Positions 9,756-19,386 of a DNA stretch of 64,000 nt are shown piece after piece. Under the pieces are notes generated by a model, which was not told the DNA's origin, did no database searches, and saw nothing but the letters and a program-made list of their open reading frames with translations. Source of the stretch: Enterobacter soli ATCC BAA-2102 (GTDB lineage Bacteria; Pseudomonadota; Gammaproteobacteria; Enterobacterales; Enterobacteriaceae); NCBI RefSeq assembly GCF_001654845.1, contig NZ_LXES01000019.1, forward strand, positions 39,359 through 103,358. The letters are read 5' to 3'. How positions within the stretch are numbered: the stretch's first letter is position 1; every line of letters begins with the position of its first letter. A program made the position numbers and the translations under genes.

Positions 9756-10225
9756 CTTCTGAGAATGGCGCCAGGGTAACCCAGCTGGCGCCAGGCTTCA
9801 TACACCACCACCGACACCGCATTAGACAAGTTCATGCTGCGGCTGTCCGGCATCATGGGAATACGGATTTTTTGCTCAGCGGGCAGGGCGCCCAGAATGG
9901 TTGCAGGCAGACCACGGGTTTCCGGGCCAAACATCAGATAATCCCCGTCCTGATAGCTCACTGCGCTGTGTGCAGGCGTTCCTTTCGTGGTCAGGGCAAA
10001 CATGCGCTGCGGCTGTTCTGCTTCCAGAAACGCGGCATAGTCGTGATGGCGAACCACGGCCGTAAATTCATGATAATCCAGCCCTGCACGACGCAGGCGT
10101 TTGTCGTCCCATGCGAAGCCCATCGGCTCAATGATATGCAGGCGAAAACCGGTGTTAGCGCACAGGCGGATGATGTTGCCGGTATTGGGTGGGATTTCTG
10201 GTTCGAATAAAACGATGTTAAGCAT
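9752..10225 (-). CDS. trmL: tRNA (cytidine/uridine-2'-O)-methyltransferase TrmL
   Basis: SPOUT-class enzyme that 2'-O-methylates the wobble base (position 34) of leucine tRNA isoacceptors using S-adenosylmethionine. The 157 residues match E. coli TrmL (YibK). Characteristic SPOUT motifs are [13 protein letters not shown], the knot segment [12 protein letters not shown], and [24 protein letters not shown]. It lies 38 bases after lldD as the last gene of the lactate operon. Its ribosome site is inside a GC-rich stem-loop (separate entry). Confidence 0.97.
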   Translation of the reverse strand: MLNIVLFEPEIPPNTGNIIRLCANTGFRLHIIEPMGFAWDDKRLRRAGLDYHEFTAVVRHHDYAAFLEAEQPQRMFALTTKGTPAHSAVSYQDGDYLMFGPETRGLPATILGALPAEQKIRIPMMPDSRSMNLSNAVSVVVYEAWRQLGYPGAILRS

Positions 10226-10227
10226 GT

Positions 10228-10250
10228 TGCCCCCTTGAATAGCGGGGGCA
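10228..10250 (-). promoter_or_regulatory. Stem-loop covering the trmL ribosome binding site
   Basis: TGCCCCC (10228-10234) pairs perfectly with GGGGGCA (10244-10250) around nine bases. Read on the minus strand, the G-run of the second arm lies about five bases before the trmL ATG and is its best Shine-Dalgarno match, so the hairpin would mask it. A ribosome ending lldD at 10264 could partly open it. Confidence 0.55.
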
Positions 10251-10263
10251 GAATAGCACAGAA

Positions 10264-11451
10264 CTAGGCCGCATTCCCCTGCGACAGCGGGACTGGTGCC
10301 GCAGACAGTTTACTCAGTTCCTGCACCAGCGAATCCTGGCTGATTTCGCTAATCGATTTCGCGCCGGTCAACGTCATCGCCACTTTCATCTCTTTCTCGA
10401 TCAGGTTCAGCAGATTCGCCACGCCCGCCTGACCGTGGGTTGCCAGTGCGTACAGGTAGGCTCGACCCAGCAGCACGCTGTCAGCGCCCAGGGCAATCAT
10501 GCGCACCACGTCCAGCCCGTTGCGAATGCCGCTATCGGCAAGAATCGCGATATCGCCTTTGACTGCATCGGCAATGGCAGGCAGTGCGCGCGCGGAAGAG
10601 AGCACGCCGTCGAGCTGACGTCCGCCGTGGTTAGAGACCACAATGCCGTCAGCACCAAAACGCACGGCGTCGCGCGCATCTTCCGGATCGAGAATGCCTT
10701 TGATCACCATCGGGCCGTCCCAGAATTCACGGATCCACTCCAGATCTTTCCAGGAGATTGACGGATCGAAGTTGTTCGCCAGCCAGCCGATGTAATCTTC
10801 CAGACCGGTGGGTTTACCGAGATAAGCCGAGATATTGCCCAGATCGTGCGGACGACCGTTCAGACCGACATCCCACGCCCACTGTGGGTGAGTGACAGCC
10901 TGCCAGTAGCGACGCAGGGCGGCATTAGGGCCGCTCATGCCGGAATGTGCATCGCGGTAGCGCGCACCAGGCGTTGGCATATCGACAGTAAAGACCAGCG
11001 TCGAACAGCCTGCGGCTTTGGCGCGCTCCAGCGCGTTACGCATAAACCCACGATCGCGCAAGACATACAGCTGGAACCACATCGGGCGTTTAATGGTTGG
11101 GGCGACTTCTTCAATCGGGCAGACGGACACGGTGGAGAGCGTAAACGGAATGCCTTTGGCATCTGCCGCGGCGGCCGCCTGTACTTCACCACGGCGGGCG
11201 TACATGCCGCACAGGCCGACAGGGGCGAGCGCCACAGGCATCGAGAGCGTTTCATTGAACAGCTTCGTCTCAAGGCTCAGGTCAGACATATTTTTCAGCA
11301 CGCGCTGGCGCAGGGCCACTTCTGACAGGTCTGCCACGTTACGACGCAGCGTGTGTTCGGCATACGCCCCACCGTCGATATAGTGGAACAGGAATGGCGG
11401 CAAAATGCGTTGCGCCGCGGCGCGATAGTCACTGGCTGCTGAAATAATCAT
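10264..11451 (-). CDS. lldD: L-lactate dehydrogenase (FMN, membrane-associated)
   Basis: Oxidises L-lactate to pyruvate and passes electrons to the quinone pool. It is an FMN alpha-hydroxy-acid oxidase barrel of 395 residues (E. coli has 396). Visible features are the N-terminal [20 protein letters not shown] and, near residue 275, [12 protein letters not shown] with the catalytic His and substrate-binding Arg, then [17 protein letters not shown] for flavin phosphate. The start overlaps the end of lldR by four bases, so lldP-lldR-lldD are translationally coupled. Confidence 0.97.
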   Translation of the reverse strand: MIISAASDYRAAAQRILPPFLFHYIDGGAYAEHTLRRNVADLSEVALRQRVLKNMSDLSLETKLFNETLSMPVALAPVGLCGMYARRGEVQAAAAADAKGIPFTLSTVSVCPIEEVAPTIKRPMWFQLYVLRDRGFMRNALERAKAAGCSTLVFTVDMPTPGARYRDAHSGMSGPNAALRRYWQAVTHPQWAWDVGLNGRPHDLGNISAYLGKPTGLEDYIGWLANNFDPSISWKDLEWIREFWDGPMVIKGILDPEDARDAVRFGADGIVVSNHGGRQLDGVLSSARALPAIADAVKGDIAILADSGIRNGLDVVRMIALGADSVLLGRAYLYALATHGQAGVANLLNLIEKEMKVAMTLTGAKSISEISQDSLVQELSKLSAAPVPLSQGNAA

Positions 11452-12221
11452 GCTTTGTTCTCCCTGGAAATATCGTTGTCGCCAGGCAGACGGGTAATGC
11501 GCGCCTGTCGGGCCTGATCTTCATCGAATTGTTTAATGGTAGTGTGCACAAAGCCCAGATGCGCCATCATCGCTTTGCGCGCGGCATCGGCATCACCGGC
11601 CAGAATGGCGTTAAGCACCGCCTCGTGCTGTTCGGTCAGTCGAGCAAACACCGGCGGTACCAGATACATACGCTGGCGGCTCTGCTTGACGGAGGATTGC
11701 AGCAGGTCGAAGAACCCCCGCATGGTCTGGAGCAGCACCACGTTATGGGAAGCCTCAGCGATCGCCAGATGGAAACGGACATCGGCCTGTGAAGCGATAT
11801 CCGGGTCGCTGCTTTGGGTTGCCTCAAAACAGGCCCGTAGTTTCTCTTTATCGGCTTCTGTGGCCCGCATCGCCGCGTGCCAGGCCGTGCTGGCTTCGAT
11901 AGCGTGTCGCGCTTCGAGGATGTCAAAGCTGTAGTCGGGGTCGTTTGCCATCAGCGTTTTGAGCGGCTGAACAATGTTTTGCTCAGACCAGTCATCGTGC
12001 TGCCAGCGCACAAAGGTGCCGCCGCCGCGGCGACTCAGCAGCACGCCGTCGTTAACCAGCGTTGCCAGCGCTTCGCGCAGTGAATTACGCGATACCCCAA
12101 GTTGGGCGGCAAGCTGGCGCTCGGCGGGCAATTTCATGCCCGCTTCAAGCTGTTGTTCTTCAATCAGCGCCCGCACGCGAGAAGCAATCTCGTCGGACAG
12201 GCGTCTGGGCATCACTATCAT
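11448..12221 (-). CDS. lldR: GntR/FadR-family regulator of lactate utilisation
   Basis: Controls the lld operon in response to L-lactate, acting in E. coli both as repressor and, with lactate, as activator. The N-terminal winged helix (residues 1-75, with [25 protein letters not shown] in two parts) is the GntR signature. A C-terminal all-helical FCD ligand domain has metal-site histidines ([18 protein letters not shown]). It overlaps both neighbours by four bases. Two matching operators lie upstream of lldP. Confidence 0.96.
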   Translation of the reverse strand: MIVMPRRLSDEIASRVRALIEEQQLEAGMKLPAERQLAAQLGVSRNSLREALATLVNDGVLLSRRGGGTFVRWQHDDWSEQNIVQPLKTLMANDPDYSFDILEARHAIEASTAWHAAMRATEADKEKLRACFEATQSSDPDIASQADVRFHLAIAEASHNVVLLQTMRGFFDLLQSSVKQSRQRMYLVPPVFARLTEQHEAVLNAILAGDADAARKAMMAHLGFVHTTIKQFDEDQARQARITRLPGDNDISRENKA

Positions 12222-13873
12222 GGAATCATCCAGGTTAAGACATAGGCCTGTAGGGTAGTTATCACACCGACCATACAGGTGAATATCAGACTGTGTTTGA
12301 CGGTAAAGCGGAACAGATCCGACTCTTTACCCACCAGGCCCACCGCTGCACAGGCAATGGCGATGGATTGCGGGGAGATCATCTTGCCGGTGACGCCGCC
12401 CGTTGTGTTTGCTGCGACCAGCAGCACGTCCGAGACACCGATTTGCTGCGCGGCAGTTGCCTGAAGTGCGGCGAAGAGGGCGTTAGACGATGTATCTGAA
12501 CCCGTCAGGAACACCCCCAGCCAGCCGAGGAACGGCGAGAAGAAGGTGAAGGCGTGGCTGGTATGCGCCAGAGCCAGCGCCAGCGTGGATGACAGGCCGG
12601 AATAGTTCGAGATAAACGCGAATGCCAGCACCATGCCAATGGAGTAAATCGGCAGCGCCAGCTCTTTAATGGTACTTGCAAAGGTCTGTACCGCTGCGGA
12701 TGGCTTCATGCGCAGCCACACGACAGAAAGGATAGCCGCAAACAGGATGGCCGTGCCGGTCGCGGAGAACCAGTCGAATTTATAGACCGCGGCATACGGC
12801 GTGGCGGTGTGCACCACCGGCGGCATACGGGCGACCATTTTGTCGAGGAACGGTACGGAGATGTTAATCACCATGTCGTACAGCGCACCGCCTGGGGCAA
12901 ACAACGCTTTAAACGGTGGCACGCTCCACAGCGTAACGGTTGCGGTCAGGAACAGGAACGGTGACCACGCGCGAATGACCTGACCCGCGGTATACCCGGT
13001 GCGCGCCAGCGTTTGATCAACCTGCGATGCACCCATATCTGCAAAGCGGAAAATACGTACCGGCTGCCAGCGTTTGAGGAACAGCGTCAGGCAAACCAGC
13101 GAAACCAGCGAAGAGATAATATCCGGCAGTTCCGGCCCGAGGAGGTTTGAGCTGAGGAACTGAGCAATGGCAAATGAACCACCTGCCACCATTACCGCAG
13201 GCCAGGTTTCTTTCACGCCACGCCAGCCGTCCATAATCGCCATGATCCAGAACAGCACGATAATGGTCAGGAACGGCAACTGACGACCCACCATCTGGCC
13301 GATTTCAAAGCTGTCCAGCCCGGTGACTTGCCCGGCAACCAGAATCGGGATCCCCATCGCACCAAACGCGACCGGCGCCGTGTTTACGATCAAGCACAGA
13401 CCCGCGGCGTAAAGTGGGTTAAAGCCAAGACCAACCAGCAGCGCCGCCGTGATCGCAACAGGTGCGCCAAAACCGGCAGCCCCTTCAAGGAACGCGCCGA
13501 AGGAGAAACCGACAATCAGCATCTGTAAGCGCTGATCGGGGGTGATCGAGAGAATCGACGAACGGATGATGTCAAACTGCCCGGTTTTCACCGAGATTTT
13601 ATAGACAAAGACCGCGGCGATGATGATCCACGCTATCGGCCACAGCCCGTAGAAGAAGCCGTACACCACAGAGGCCAGCGCATGATCGACCGGCATTTTG
13701 TAGAAGAACAGTGCCACCATCAGGGCGATGGCTACGGTATATGTTGCAGCAAGGTAGCCCTTCAGCTTGAGCTTAATCAGCGCAAAGAAGAAGAACAGGA
13801 TCGGTAGCGATGCGATCAGGCTTGAAAGCCAGATATTCCCGGCCGGATCGTAGTTTTGTTGCCAGAGGCTCAT
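12218..13873 (-). CDS. lldP: L-lactate permease
   Basis: Inner-membrane lactate:proton symporter of the LctP family, which also accepts D-lactate and glycolate. The 551 residues equal E. coli LldP, with about a dozen hydrophobic segments and the conserved [22 protein letters not shown] region (in two parts, about residues 125-146), plus [11 protein letters not shown] and [15 protein letters not shown] near the C-terminus. It is the first gene of the operon, with a 336 bp upstream region holding two LldR sites. Confidence 0.97.
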   Translation of the reverse strand: MSLWQQNYDPAGNIWLSSLIASLPILFFFFALIKLKLKGYLAATYTVAIALMVALFFYKMPVDHALASVVYGFFYGLWPIAWIIIAAVFVYKISVKTGQFDIIRSSILSITPDQRLQMLIVGFSFGAFLEGAAGFGAPVAITAALLVGLGFNPLYAAGLCLIVNTAPVAFGAMGIPILVAGQVTGLDSFEIGQMVGRQLPFLTIIVLFWIMAIMDGWRGVKETWPAVMVAGGSFAIAQFLSSNLLGPELPDIISSLVSLVCLTLFLKRWQPVRIFRFADMGASQVDQTLARTGYTAGQVIRAWSPFLFLTATVTLWSVPPFKALFAPGGALYDMVINISVPFLDKMVARMPPVVHTATPYAAVYKFDWFSATGTAILFAAILSVVWLRMKPSAAVQTFASTIKELALPIYSIGMVLAFAFISNYSGLSSTLALALAHTSHAFTFFSPFLGWLGVFLTGSDTSSNALFAALQATAAQQIGVSDVLLVAANTTGGVTGKMISPQSIAIACAAVGLVGKESDLFRFTVKHSLIFTCMVGVITTLQAYVLTWMIP

Positions 13874-13946
13874 GCAGGTCTCCAGGGGACCGCACAGTCA
13901 GTTTCGCGGTGAGTCTACGCTCATCTCGGCGTCACAGTCTGTGTAA

Positions 13947-13963
13947 AAGTGGTCCTGCCAATA
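13947..13963 (-). promoter_or_regulatory. LldR operator O2 (gene-proximal)
   Basis: Imperfect inverted repeat TGG-TCCTG-CCA-A centred at 13955, matching the TTGGT-N-ACCAA type bound by LldR. It lies about 75 bases upstream of the lldP start and 126 bases from the distal site. Confidence 0.7.
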
Positions 13964-14072
13964 GTGTGATGTAGGGTTAATGACAATGAATGGTTAATCA
14001 GATGTTATCGGTGAGCAATGGTTTTGTGAGCAAAGATTATGGAAGTGTGAACCAGGGGAGGGATGTTTGATG

Positions 14073-14089
14073 AATTGGTTGGGCCAATT
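14073..14089 (-). promoter_or_regulatory. LldR operator O1 (distal)
   Basis: Perfect palindrome AATTGG-TTGGG-CCAATT centred at 14081. The 126-base distance to the proximal site agrees with the E. coli lldPRD arrangement of two LldR operators flanking the promoter, thought to allow looping. Outside these sites and the repeat at 14111-14200, nothing else was recognised in 13874-14209. Confidence 0.75.
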
Positions 14090-14110
14090 TGAAGCGGGTG
14101 GGGCCTGATG

Positions 14111-14200
14111 CCCTCACCCCGGCCCTCTCCCACGGGGAGAGGGAGAAAACCGCACCGTTCAGTCCCCTCGCCCCTATGGGGAGAGGGTTAGGGTGAGGGG
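14111..14200. repeat. Full-length two-hairpin G/C-rich dispersed repeat, copy 1
   Basis: Two hairpins (CCCTCTCCC/GGGAGAGGG type) are joined by a conserved linker containing ACCGCACCGT-CA-TCCCCT, and the whole is bounded by CCCTCACCC and GGGTGAGGGG. A second full copy is at 45365-45456, with partial copies elsewhere. It sits between lldP upstream DNA and the end of yibL. Confidence 0.85.
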
Positions 14201-14209
14201 GAAAATTGT

Positions 14210-14572
14210 TCAGAATGCAGTCTTACAGAAACCCGTCATCTCTTTCAGGCCCATTTCGCGGCCGAGTTCCGTCATCGGGTGTACGACGACCAGGCCACGC
14301 ACGCTTTTCTTCAGCTTGCCCATATCGGCCTGTTCTTTTTTGGTGATCGCACGACGGTGCGGCATGTTCATCAGTTTCTGCGCTTCTTTGCTCAGCTTCT
14401 GACCTTTCACTTCGCGCAGGCGCTCGATTTCGGTTTCCAGCGTGGCGATCTCTTTTTCCAGCTCAGCGTATTTCTCAGCGGCATCAACCAAAGAGAGATC
14501 GGCCTGCTGGTGGCGGATCAGATCCAGACGGTCGCTCAGGCGTTTAATTTCGTTCTTTTCGACTTCTTTCAT
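14210..14572 (-). CDS. yibL: YibL family ribosome-associated protein
   Basis: Small basic, highly charged protein (120 residues, as E. coli) reported to associate with ribosomes; its molecular role is not established. The N-terminal half is a predicted coiled coil ([18 protein letters not shown] onward). The C-terminal half is lysine-rich, with [19 protein letters not shown] and ending TGFCKTAF. The ATG at 14572 is preferred over a GTG one codon upstream because it matches the family start MKEVEKNE. It lies downstream of mtlR on the same strand. Confidence 0.93.
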   Translation of the reverse strand: MKEVEKNEIKRLSDRLDLIRHQQADLSLVDAAEKYAELEKEIATLETEIERLREVKGQKLSKEAQKLMNMPHRRAITKKEQADMGKLKKSVRGLVVVHPMTELGREMGLKEMTGFCKTAF

Positions 14573-14630
14573 CACAAATGACTCTAAAAACGGGGGATTT
14601 ACAGGGAAGGATACACCAATGTGCGCAGGC

Positions 14631-15221
14631 TTACTTCTGAAACGCTTTTTTTAAGCTGATTCGGGAAATCAGCTCAGTCAGGGAAAGGACCATGGTAGAA
14701 CGGACAACCTGTTGATAACGAAGCTTTTGCATCGCATACAGCTCAGGATCGCTGTTATCAAAATGCGGTGCCGGAGGCAGCGCGGTGACGCAGTGCAGCT
14801 CGCCAAAGGGCCCCAGAATTTCGTCATCGGTAAAGGCATATTCATTACCGTCATGATTTAACTCTTCGCGCAGCGCCATTAACAGCTCAGCGTCTTCATA
14901 CTCTGGCCTGCTGAGCACACCAAGGCCGTAAATCAGCTTCAGACGCACGGATAAATCGCCCAGCGGTCCGTCTCCGTCCAGTAACGGTTCTACAGCATAT
15001 TTTACCGCGTAGTCGTCTTTGCGAAACACCTGAAGCACCAGGATATTCACCGCCTCGGTTAATAACTCGACGGCGGCAATCAGGAAGCTTCGTACGGTTT
15101 TGCCAGCATTCAGACGCTCAAGCACACGATTTTCAAAGGCCTGGGTTTGTTCCATTATTGCCTGCATATCTGACAATCTGTTATCTGGGCGCAGGATAAC
15201 CTGCGCCGCATTCTGCATCAT
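14631..15221 (-). CDS. mtlR: Mannitol operon repressor MtlR
   Basis: Represses the mannitol operon. It has an all-helical MtlR fold without a recognisable DNA-binding motif, and its mechanism remains debated. The 196 residues are near the family norm (195). Conserved segments are [21 protein letters not shown] (in two parts), [28 protein letters not shown] (in two parts) and the C-terminal SLKKAFQK. It overlaps mtlD by four bases, so it is translated in tandem. Confidence 0.95.
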   Translation of the reverse strand: MMQNAAQVILRPDNRLSDMQAIMEQTQAFENRVLERLNAGKTVRSFLIAAVELLTEAVNILVLQVFRKDDYAVKYAVEPLLDGDGPLGDLSVRLKLIYGLGVLSRPEYEDAELLMALREELNHDGNEYAFTDDEILGPFGELHCVTALPPAPHFDNSDPELYAMQKLRYQQVVRSTMVLSLTELISRISLKKAFQK

Positions 15222-16366
15222 TTGGTTGCGTTATATGCGTTAACCGCCTCCACAACCACGTTGCTGTTGGCATCCAGGCCTGAAACCTGCGCCAGCGCAG
15301 CTTGCGGGCCTTCATCGCCAATCAGTTTCGCCAGCTCAAGCGCCTGTGGATCTTGCTCGCTGCGGTAGTGCATGGCAGCGGCAATCCCTTTCACCAGGTT
15401 GGCGTGCGGCAGGCCGTATTCCAGCGTGCCCAGCAGTGGCTTAATCAGACGGTCGCCCGCGCTCAGTTTACGCAGTGGCTGACGGCCAACGCGCTCAACG
15501 TCATCTTTCAAATACGGGTTTTCAAAACGACCGAGGATTTTCTGGATGTATGCTGCATGTTTTTCAGCATCAAAACCGTAGCGTTTGATCAGCACCGCGC
15601 CGCTCTCTTCCATTGCACCTTTTACCACAGCGCGGATTTTCTCATCGAGAATCGCGTCACGGATGGTCTGATGACCGGCCAATTTTCCGAGGTACGCGGT
15701 TATAGCATGACCGGTGTTCAGCGTGAAGAGTTTACGTTCGACAAATGCCATCAGGTTATCAGTTAATTCCATCCCCGGGATGGTTGGCAGCGCGCCTTTA
15801 AACTGCGTTTTATCGACAATCCATTCGCTGAAGGTTTCAACGGTCACTTCCAGCGGGTCGTTGGTGGCGGATTCAGACGGCGGAACGATACGGTCAACGG
15901 CGGAATCAACAAAGCCAACGTGCGCTTCAACCCAGGCTTTATCTTCGTCGGCCACGGCGGACAGAACGTGGCCTTTCAGCTGCGTGGTGCCGCGAACCAT
16001 GTTTTCACAGGCGATGATGTTCAGCGGGGTATCAATACCCTGCGCTTTACGTTTTGCCAGACCTTTCGCCACCGCAGGGGCGATACGTTCAAGCACAACC
16101 GGGCCGACCGCCGTGGTCACCAGGTCAACGCTTGCGATCAGATCAACCACGTCATCACCGATGCTGCTTACCGCATTCACGCCAGAAACGGTTTCGACCT
16201 GCTCGTTTTCTCCCACGACGTGAACCTGATAGCTATGACGGGCATTCAGGGCGTCTAGCACCACCTGGTTCACATCGGCGAATGTCAGCGTAATGCCCGC
16301 GTCTGCCAGCAACTTGCCGATAAAGCCACGACCAATATTACCTGCGCCAAAATGTAATGCTTTCAT
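15218..16366 (-). CDS. mtlD: Mannitol-1-phosphate 5-dehydrogenase
   Basis: NAD-dependent oxidation of mannitol-1-phosphate to fructose-6-phosphate. The start at 16366 ([15 protein letters not shown]) gives 382 residues as in E. coli; an upstream ATG would add six. The Rossmann glycine motif GAGNIGRG is at residues 7-14, and the long-chain dehydrogenase signature with catalytic Lys and conserved NTGHA is near residues 210-220. It lies between mtlA and mtlR. The 98 bp gap to mtlA holds a copy of the dispersed repeat. Confidence 0.97.
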   Translation of the reverse strand: MKALHFGAGNIGRGFIGKLLADAGITLTFADVNQVVLDALNARHSYQVHVVGENEQVETVSGVNAVSSIGDDVVDLIASVDLVTTAVGPVVLERIAPAVAKGLAKRKAQGIDTPLNIIACENMVRGTTQLKGHVLSAVADEDKAWVEAHVGFVDSAVDRIVPPSESATNDPLEVTVETFSEWIVDKTQFKGALPTIPGMELTDNLMAFVERKLFTLNTGHAITAYLGKLAGHQTIRDAILDEKIRAVVKGAMEESGAVLIKRYGFDAEKHAAYIQKILGRFENPYLKDDVERVGRQPLRKLSAGDRLIKPLLGTLEYGLPHANLVKGIAAAMHYRSEQDPQALELAKLIGDEGPQAALAQVSGLDANSNVVVEAVNAYNATK

Positions 16367-16395
16367 AGTGTTAACCTTCATCAATGTTTTTACCC

Positions 16396-16452
16396 GAGAG
16401 GGCTGGGGTGAGGCATTTCCCTCACCCTAACCCTCTCCCAAAGGGAGAGGGG
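16396..16452. repeat. Partial G/C-rich dispersed repeat in the mtlA-mtlD gap
   Basis: CCCTCACCCTAACCCTCTCCC followed by a short loop and GGGAGAGGGG forms a hairpin, with a rearranged GAGAGGG-GGGGTGAGG half on its left. It belongs to the same family as 14111-14200. In the mtl message it would form a stem between mtlA and mtlD and might affect relative expression. Confidence 0.75.
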
Positions 16453-16464
16453 ATAGTTTGGAAC

Positions 16465-18372
16465 TTACTTGCTCAGCAGTGCCAGCACTTCTTCCACGCT
16501 GGTGGTGCTTGCCAGACGCTCGATGACTGATTCGTCATCCAGGGCGTTGGTCAGGCTGGTAATCACCTGAATGTGCTCGTTGTTGCGAGCGGCGATACCA
16601 ATCACCAGACGGGCGATGTCGTCTTCTTCTTCACCGAAGCGTACACCCTGTGGATACTGACAGAACACCACGCCGGTTTTCAGTACGCGGTCTTTCGCTT
16701 CAACCGTACCGTGCGGAACCGCGATGGATTCACCCAGGTAGGTTGGGGTCAGTTTTTCACGTTCCAGCATGGCGTCAACATACTCAGGCTGAACGTAACC
16801 GCCTTTCACCAGCTGCTCGCCCGCAAAGCGAATGGCTTCTTCTTTGTGGGTCGCAGTGCGGCCCAGGAAGATGTTTTCCGCACCCAGTCTGAACAGGTGG
16901 CTGTCGTTCGCATCGAAGCTGTCTTTCAGGCTATCGCGGACTTTCACTTCGTTGTCTTCGTGGCGTTGTGCCGCAACCAAACGTTCAGTCAGGTTGGTAT
17001 ACAGGCCGCTGTCGAGGAAGTTGGTCAGCGAAATATGCTGCGCCTGTGGCACCTGACGCATAGCGCGTTCGGTCAGATCGCGGTGCGTGATAACCAGGTC
17101 AACATCCGGTGGCAGGCTGTTAATCGCGCTGTTGGTTACAGAGATATTGCTCAGACCGGCATCCTGTACTTTCTTACGCAGCACGCCTGCACCCATTGCG
17201 CTGGAACCCATACCGGCGTCGCAGGCAACGATGATTTTACGTACGTGGCTCAGATCGTTAGACACATCACCCGCCGCCAGCGGGGTCGCGCCTTTGGATT
17301 CCGCTTTCATGTCGTGCATACGACGGGTTGCTGCTTCGATATCGTCTTCTTCTTTCACTTTGCTGGTTTTCAGCAGGATAGAAGAGACAACGAAGGAGAC
17401 TGCCATTGCCGCACAGATAGCCGCGATGTTAGCGAAGTAAGCGCCTTTCGGGGTCATCGCCAGCACGGCCAGGATAGAGCCCGGAGAGGCAGGAGAAACC
17501 AGACCGCCGCCCAGCACGCTCAGAGTGAACACGCCAGTCATACCGCCGAGGATAACGGCCAGGATAAGACGTGGGTTCATCAGCACGTATGGGAAGTAAA
17601 TTTCGTGGATACCCCCCAGGAAGTGAATGATAGCCGCACCGCCCGCAGACTGTTTTGCACTGCCACGGCCAAAGAAGATGTACGCCAGCAGAACACCCAT
17701 ACCCGGACCTGGGTTCGCTTCAATCAGGAAGAAGATAGACTTCCCGAGGTCATGAGACTGCTGAATACCCAGCGGTGAGAAGATACCGTGGTTGATGGCG
17801 TTGTTAAGGAACAGGATTTTCGCCGGTTCAACAAAGATAGACGCCAGCGGCAGCATGTCGTGCGCAACCATGAAGTTAACGCCTGCTGCCAGAATTTTGG
17901 ACAGCACTTCAACTGCCGGGCCAATGCCGAGGAAGGCCAGAATCGCCAGGATCATACCGATGATGCCAGCGGAGAAGTTGTTCACCAGCATTTCGAAGCC
18001 GGATTTGATTTTACCATCAACCCAGACGTCGAATTTCTTGATTGCCCAACCGCCCAGAGGACCGGCAATCATTGCACCGAGGAACATCGGCATATCCGCA
18101 CCGACAATCACACCCATGGTGGTGATAGCACCCACCACACCGCCACGATCACCGCCAACCAGACGACCACCGGTAAAACCGATGAGCAGCGGCAGCAGGT
18201 AAGTAATCATTGGGCCAACAAGCTTCGCCAGCGTTTCGTTAGGCAACCACCCTGTCGGAATGAACAATGCAGTGATGATACCCCACGCGATAAACGCGCC
18301 GATATTTGGCATCACCATGTTGCTGAGGAAACGACCAAAGCTTTGTACTTTGATCTTGAAATCGGATGACAT
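16465..18372 (-). CDS. mtlA: PTS mannitol transporter, EIICBA
   Basis: Takes up mannitol and phosphorylates it to mannitol-1-phosphate. A membrane IIC domain (residues 1 to about 340, many hydrophobic segments, with GGIHEIYFPYVLMNP) precedes a IIB domain with the phosphocysteine loop VACDAGMGSSAMG near residue 383. The IIA domain carries the phosphohistidine in ESIAVPHGTVEAKD near residue 552. The 635 residues are two fewer than E. coli. It is the first gene of the operon, with CRP sites upstream. Confidence 0.98.
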   Translation of the reverse strand: MSSDFKIKVQSFGRFLSNMVMPNIGAFIAWGIITALFIPTGWLPNETLAKLVGPMITYLLPLLIGFTGGRLVGGDRGGVVGAITTMGVIVGADMPMFLGAMIAGPLGGWAIKKFDVWVDGKIKSGFEMLVNNFSAGIIGMILAILAFLGIGPAVEVLSKILAAGVNFMVAHDMLPLASIFVEPAKILFLNNAINHGIFSPLGIQQSHDLGKSIFFLIEANPGPGMGVLLAYIFFGRGSAKQSAGGAAIIHFLGGIHEIYFPYVLMNPRLILAVILGGMTGVFTLSVLGGGLVSPASPGSILAVLAMTPKGAYFANIAAICAAMAVSFVVSSILLKTSKVKEEDDIEAATRRMHDMKAESKGATPLAAGDVSNDLSHVRKIIVACDAGMGSSAMGAGVLRKKVQDAGLSNISVTNSAINSLPPDVDLVITHRDLTERAMRQVPQAQHISLTNFLDSGLYTNLTERLVAAQRHEDNEVKVRDSLKDSFDANDSHLFRLGAENIFLGRTATHKEEAIRFAGEQLVKGGYVQPEYVDAMLEREKLTPTYLGESIAVPHGTVEAKDRVLKTGVVFCQYPQGVRFGEEEDDIARLVIGIAARNNEHIQVITSLTNALDDESVIERLASTTSVEEVLALLSK

Positions 18373-18512
18373 AAAACACCCCTTCTTATGTTTACGCTTA
18401 GGCTTGCGGCCCGAGGTTTATCGTTAATGTGCGGCGGCAGAGGTAGCCGGGCCCTGTTCATGCTGTGAAATCTGGCACTGAATCGTTCAACTGTCCAGAC
18501 AGCGAAATTTTG

Positions 18513-18689
18513 TGTGATCTCAGTCACGTAAATGTAGGGGGTGTGGTATTTAATGAAGTGATCTGTGTCACAAAATCGATGTGCAAAAAAAACTCAACGC
18601 GTGTAAAAAGCGCAAAAAGCACAGTGTTTTGTGATGTTTGTCACATTTGATGTTCGCCAGTTTGTTTCTGTAATGTGATTAGATTCACA
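18513..18689 (-). promoter_or_regulatory. Cluster of four CRP-type sites upstream of mtlA
   Basis: Four matches to TGTGA-N6-TCACA: 18513-18528 (TGTGA/TCACG), 18557-18572 (AGTGA/TCACA), 18630-18645 (perfect) and 18674-18689 (perfect). Centre spacings are 44, 73 and 44 bases. E. coli mtlA also has multiple CRP sites, so cAMP-dependent activation and catabolite repression are expected. The remainder of 18373-19027 is AT-rich with no further gene seen. Confidence 0.85.
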
Positions 18690-19027
18690 AAAAATTTTTA
18701 TGCAGATTTCTCTGGATGTGATCAACGGCAAACTCTGTTTTTCAGTTCACAGCCAGGATGTAATAAAAGAGCATCTAAAGCGAAAAAATGCATGTGCGAG
18801 TGTGTTATGGCGAAAAGTGAAAACCTGGATTACGCTCATATGTAAGGTTAAGTTTATTATTATTCAGGATATATTTTGACACGCTTATAAACTTGCATGG
18901 AGATATAATAAAAAACCATACTCTGCGGCCCTGAAAATAATTTCAGGTATTGCGATTAAATTAATTTAATTTGTGTGCTTATTATTTTATTTATTTAATG
19001 AGTTATCGTTGCTTGAGTGAGGGGAAT

Positions 19028-19384
19028 ATGTTTCTCAACTACTTTGCGCTGGGCGTGTTAATTTTCGTGTTCCTGGTTCTGTTTTACGGAATCATCGCTA
19101 TTCATGATATTCCCTATAATATGGCCAAAAAACGCAATCATCCCCATGCTGATGCAATCCATACCGCCGGGTGGATAAGCCTGTTTACGCTCCATGCCAT
19201 TTGGCCGTTTTTATGGATTTGGGCAACGCTGTACCAGGAAGATCGTGGCTGGGGCATGCAGAACCATATCACAAAGCCTGATGAGGTCCCCGGCATGGAT
19301 GCTCTGGCCAAACGCGTGGCCGAATTAGAACAAAAACTGGCTGCCGCTCAATCGCCAGCAGATAAGAATACGTCGGAGCACTGA
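19028..19384 (+). CDS. yibI: DUF3302 inner-membrane protein YibI
   Basis: Small protein of unknown function: two membrane helices (about residues 5-25 and 47-66) with [20 protein letters not shown] between them and an Ala/Glu/Lys coiled tail. The ATG at 19028, preceded by GAGGGG, gives 118 residues and the family start MFLNYFALG; 18971 would add 19 unrelated residues. It is followed two bases later by yibH, an HlyD-type protein. DUF3302 genes commonly pair with such periplasmic adaptors, so a joint envelope role is likely. Confidence 0.92.
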   Translation: MFLNYFALGVLIFVFLVLFYGIIAIHDIPYNMAKKRNHPHADAIHTAGWISLFTLHAIWPFLWIWATLYQEDRGWGMQNHITKPDEVPGMDALAKRVAELEQKLAAAQSPADKNTSEH

Positions 19385-19386
19385 TC

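Noticed and set aside
14111..14200. Possible CRISPR repeats because of recurring CCCTC/GAGGG units
   Set aside because: Units are dispersed singly at gene ends with no regular spacers or cas genes.
16573..17778. A 401-codon plus-strand frame inside mtlA
   Set aside because: It is antisense to mtlA, whose IIC, IIB and IIA domains are intact; composition (His/Gln/Arg-rich) is that of a shadow frame.
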